From Alitta virens (Eukaryota; Annelida; Polychaeta; Phyllodocida; Nereididae): a DNA stretch of 64,000 nucleotides. The DNA lies in assembly GCA_932294295.1 (NCBI GenBank), contig OW028573.1:18310155-18374154 (forward strand). Direction: 5' to 3'. Each line of letters begins with the position of its first letter. Within the stretch, counting starts at the first letter, position 1. The notes under the pieces are model-generated. The model worked only from the letters and a program-made list of their open reading frames with translations. It had not been told where the DNA came from and did not search any database. Positions 61,816 to 64,000 of the stretch are shown piece after piece. Made by a program: the position numbers and the translations under genes.

Positions 61816-62699
61816 TCATAACTTGTCTTGTTGACTTAGTCTATAGGATTGCAGACTTCTGGGAGACCTGGCATCTTAAGCTGCTAGAACTGCATTTGTG
61901 AGGGGGGGGGGGCGGAAAGGGACATAATTATGCAGCAAGGAAGTGACTTAGACTAGAGAAGGGATGAAAGAGACGTGGCTTTTGCAAAGACGTGTATGAG
62001 GCCATTGACACACCTGCGCTCCTGCAGTCAGCACATGCCAAGACCTTGCAAAGACCATTCTGCCTGGCCACCAGCAACCTGAGAAGTCAATCCTATATCT
62101 GCACTGTATCAAGTGAAGCTTACAGACGGATCACATAAAACAGACTGTAAATTGATCTAGGAGTTATGCAGCCACGGGCCTAATATGTGCCAAGATTTCG
62201 CATCAACTTTCGCCTAGCTGCTTGATACAAACTTCTTGGTTAAGAGGACTTGGACGCAGCGGGTGCCATATCCTTGGATGTGTACATAAAAATCTAAATT
62301 AGATGGTTTGACTAGTCCTTGATGCTGGCTGACGCTGGCTAAAGCTGGCTGAAAGTGAATATGTGATGAGCTATGGGGAAGATCTCGCAGCGATCACACG
62401 TGATACAGGGAATATATTGATCAAGGAGCAGAGCAGGAGACTGACAGAATGTTGAAGCAGATGAGGTCCCCTGAGGCAAGCCAGTTCCTTGTAAGACACA
62501 ATAAGAGATGATAAGAACAATGATGGCATCAGACCTATGAGCAGAACAGCCAGCATATTGTGAGAATTAGGTCAGGGGCAATCTGCTTGTGAGCACTGAG
62601 CAGGGGAAGCATGGTCGGCTTATTAGGCTCGTCTAATTGCGCTCATGAATGGCCGGCCTAGTTGCTATAGGTGGCCCCCAGCCAGTGGACAGCGCTGCT

Positions 62700-62890
62700 G
62701 CATACGGTGTCATGTGACGTGTCATCTGACAGGGTTGTTGTGACGTCATGACGTCATGTGACAGGAAGTGCGCAGGCGCATTAGAGCCTGTAGCAGTGGT
62801 AGCAGCAGCCATTGTCGAGGACGTGCCTGGCCGCTGATAACATCACACATAGTGCAGTATAAGACACGTCATAATGCTGACGTCATGCAG
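62700..62890. promoter_or_regulatory. CRE/ETS/NRF1-like site cluster
   Basis: Two directly abutting palindromic CREs, TGACGTCATGACGTCA, span 62741-62756. They are followed by an ETS-type GGAAGTG and an NRF1-type GTGCGCAGGCGCA (about 62763-62780). A third full TGACGTCA lies at 62878-62885, and CRE half-sites stand at 62715-62725. The stretch is richer in CpG than its surroundings. This motif mix is typical of CpG-rich animal promoters. For the minus-strand gene it lies 1.8 kb upstream of the first confident exon, so an internal promoter or enhancer is possible. Orientation is unproven. Confidence 0.55.
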
Positions 62891-63212
62891 AGTGAGAGCT
62901 GCAGCCTGTGCCTGCTATTTGATGTGCCTGATAAGCCCTAAGATTCGCCGGCCATCCTCACATAGGCTCACAGTGCTCAAACACGCCAGGGCTTCCCTCC
63001 ACCTATTCTTCTGGCCCTAATGAAATTTCTAGTGGCAGCAGTCTTGTATCATATTGCGGAGGGCCTATCTGATGCTCGGTATACAAACTTGATACGCTTC
63101 CCCACATCAAAACCTCTCGTTTTATTACAGCACAAATTGCATACGGCCAAACATAAACAGAGCGTCATATGAAGAAAGGGTGCAGGAGGAAGCTGCAGTC
63201 TAAGTCAGGCGA

Positions 63213-63228
63213 GGGAGGGTGGGAAGGG
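63213..63228 (+). other. G-quadruplex motif
   Basis: GGGAGGGTGGGAAGGG, four runs of three G with loops of 1, 1 and 2 bases, on the plus strand, about 0.3 kb to the right of the CRE/ETS/NRF1 cluster. Confidence 0.8.
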
Positions 63229-64000
63229 AGGTGGATTGGAGATGAGTTCCCAGACAATGCAGATAAGATACACAACGTCCTTTAAGCTTGTTTGAGGCGG
63301 TGCACAGCGCGTTCAGGGGAAGCAGAAGGCGAGAGGATGTGAATGCATGGACAGGCGCCCAGGCCGTCTTCGATCGATGACATCCCCGGGCCAAATTGCC
63401 AATATCACAGTTGATATTTCCCAATGGCTTTGCGTAAAACTAAGCAGAAATTGTCGCTGGCCCAGCAGGCAGGGGAAAGCGGGCTTGCTGGGCCATCGCC
63501 TTAGCACATGCGTTTTCAAGGAGGGTGTTGGAATGAAAGGAACCGGAAGAACAGTAGGGAACAGAAAGGAACAGAGAGACTCGTTGCTCGCAATCAAGTG
63601 AGCTGCGTGTCGACCGTATTCGGACCTAATGCAGCGTATTGGCGTTTTGCTCTGAAGCGCCCATTGACGTGAATTGATAGAGACAAGAGGCCAGGGACAC
63701 GACCGCCCGTATTACACAAATGCCATTGGCGACTCACAGCATCCAGCCTGCCTGTCTGATTAATGCATATCAGCAAATGCATATGCGGATATGTATACGA
63801 GAAAAGCATTGTTGTTTGCTGAGAAATTGGCACCAGCCATCGGGGCTATCAATGGCTTGGTCTTACTACCATACTAGCATTACTCTTACTTGTCAAAGGA
63901 CAATACAAGAGCTGTGGTGTATGCCAAAAATTAGCATTCGCACACGCCTTATTCTATTTCTGGGAATGGGTGGCAGTTCCTAAAAGTTCTGACCCAAAAT

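Larger units (their letters stand above)
60950..64000 (-). other. Intron and unresolved upstream region, right edge
   Basis: Upstream of the first confident exon. It contains the doubtful REJ-like stretch (61681-61815), an 11-base G run (61902-61912), the CRE/ETS/NRF1 cluster and a G-quadruplex motif. Earlier exons of the ectodomain must lie here or beyond the edge. Confidence 0.7.

Noticed and set aside
63313..63601. Overlapping plus and minus open frames near the right edge as upstream exons
   Set aside because: No REJ or other polycystin-1 ectodomain pattern and no fitting splice pair.
1..64000. CRISPR arrays, bacterial operons, rRNA and tRNA genes
   Set aside because: The window is intron-rich animal DNA; no such structures were seen.

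Overview
The window is animal (metazoan) nuclear DNA. Nearly everything that can be recognised belongs to one large gene on the minus strand, which encodes a polycystin-1-family (REJ/GPS/PLAT, 11-transmembrane) protein. I traced 29 coding exons between 60949 (5' side) and 121 (3' side) by following open frame, GT/AG splice signals and codon phase from exon to exon. Joined, they give 5235 coding bases, exactly 1745 codons with no internal stop, and every junction is in phase. Both ends of the gene lie outside the window: the N-terminal ectodomain is to the right and the last C-terminal exon(s) and polyA site are to the left. No second gene could be supported. The species cannot be fixed. A large intron-rich animal genome without recognisable vertebrate SINEs or LINEs fits an invertebrate, but that is inference.

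Protein layout in residue numbers of the 1745-residue fragment: end of the REJ module (1-80); the GAIN-like region ending in an intact GPS cleavage motif (about 84-563, predicted cut between L560 and T561); TM1 (589-610); PLAT/LH2 domain (about 633-757); TM2 and TM3 (796-856); a long cytosolic linker (861-1030); TM4 and TM5; TM6; the extracellular polycystin (TOP) domain (about 1214-1418); TM7-TM11 with a pore-loop-like stretch (1585-1605); and a cytosolic tail with a short predicted coiled coil (about 1691-1711). The coiled coil would be the expected place for assembly with a polycystin-2-type subunit.

Gene architecture is very uneven. From 121 to about 4.7 kb there are 12 exons separated by mostly 85-530 bp introns. 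From 4.7 to 16.4 kb there are 13 exons with introns of 0.09-2 kb. From 16.4 kb to the right edge only four confident exons remain, separated by introns of 5.0, 6.5, 8.4 and 24.0 kb.

The large introns hold little recognisable repeat DNA. They do hold one clear 412 bp foldback (MITE-like) element, a 12-bp minisatellite, several short tandem repeats, two G-quadruplex motifs and clusters of transcription-factor-like sites. The most striking cluster is tandem CRE + ETS + NRF1-like sites at 62.70-62.89 kb. X-box (RFX)-like motifs are also present, which is notable because RFX factors drive ciliary genes and polycystins are often ciliary. A possible further REJ exon at 61681-61815 has a good donor and the right phase but no clear acceptor, and is flagged as uncertain.
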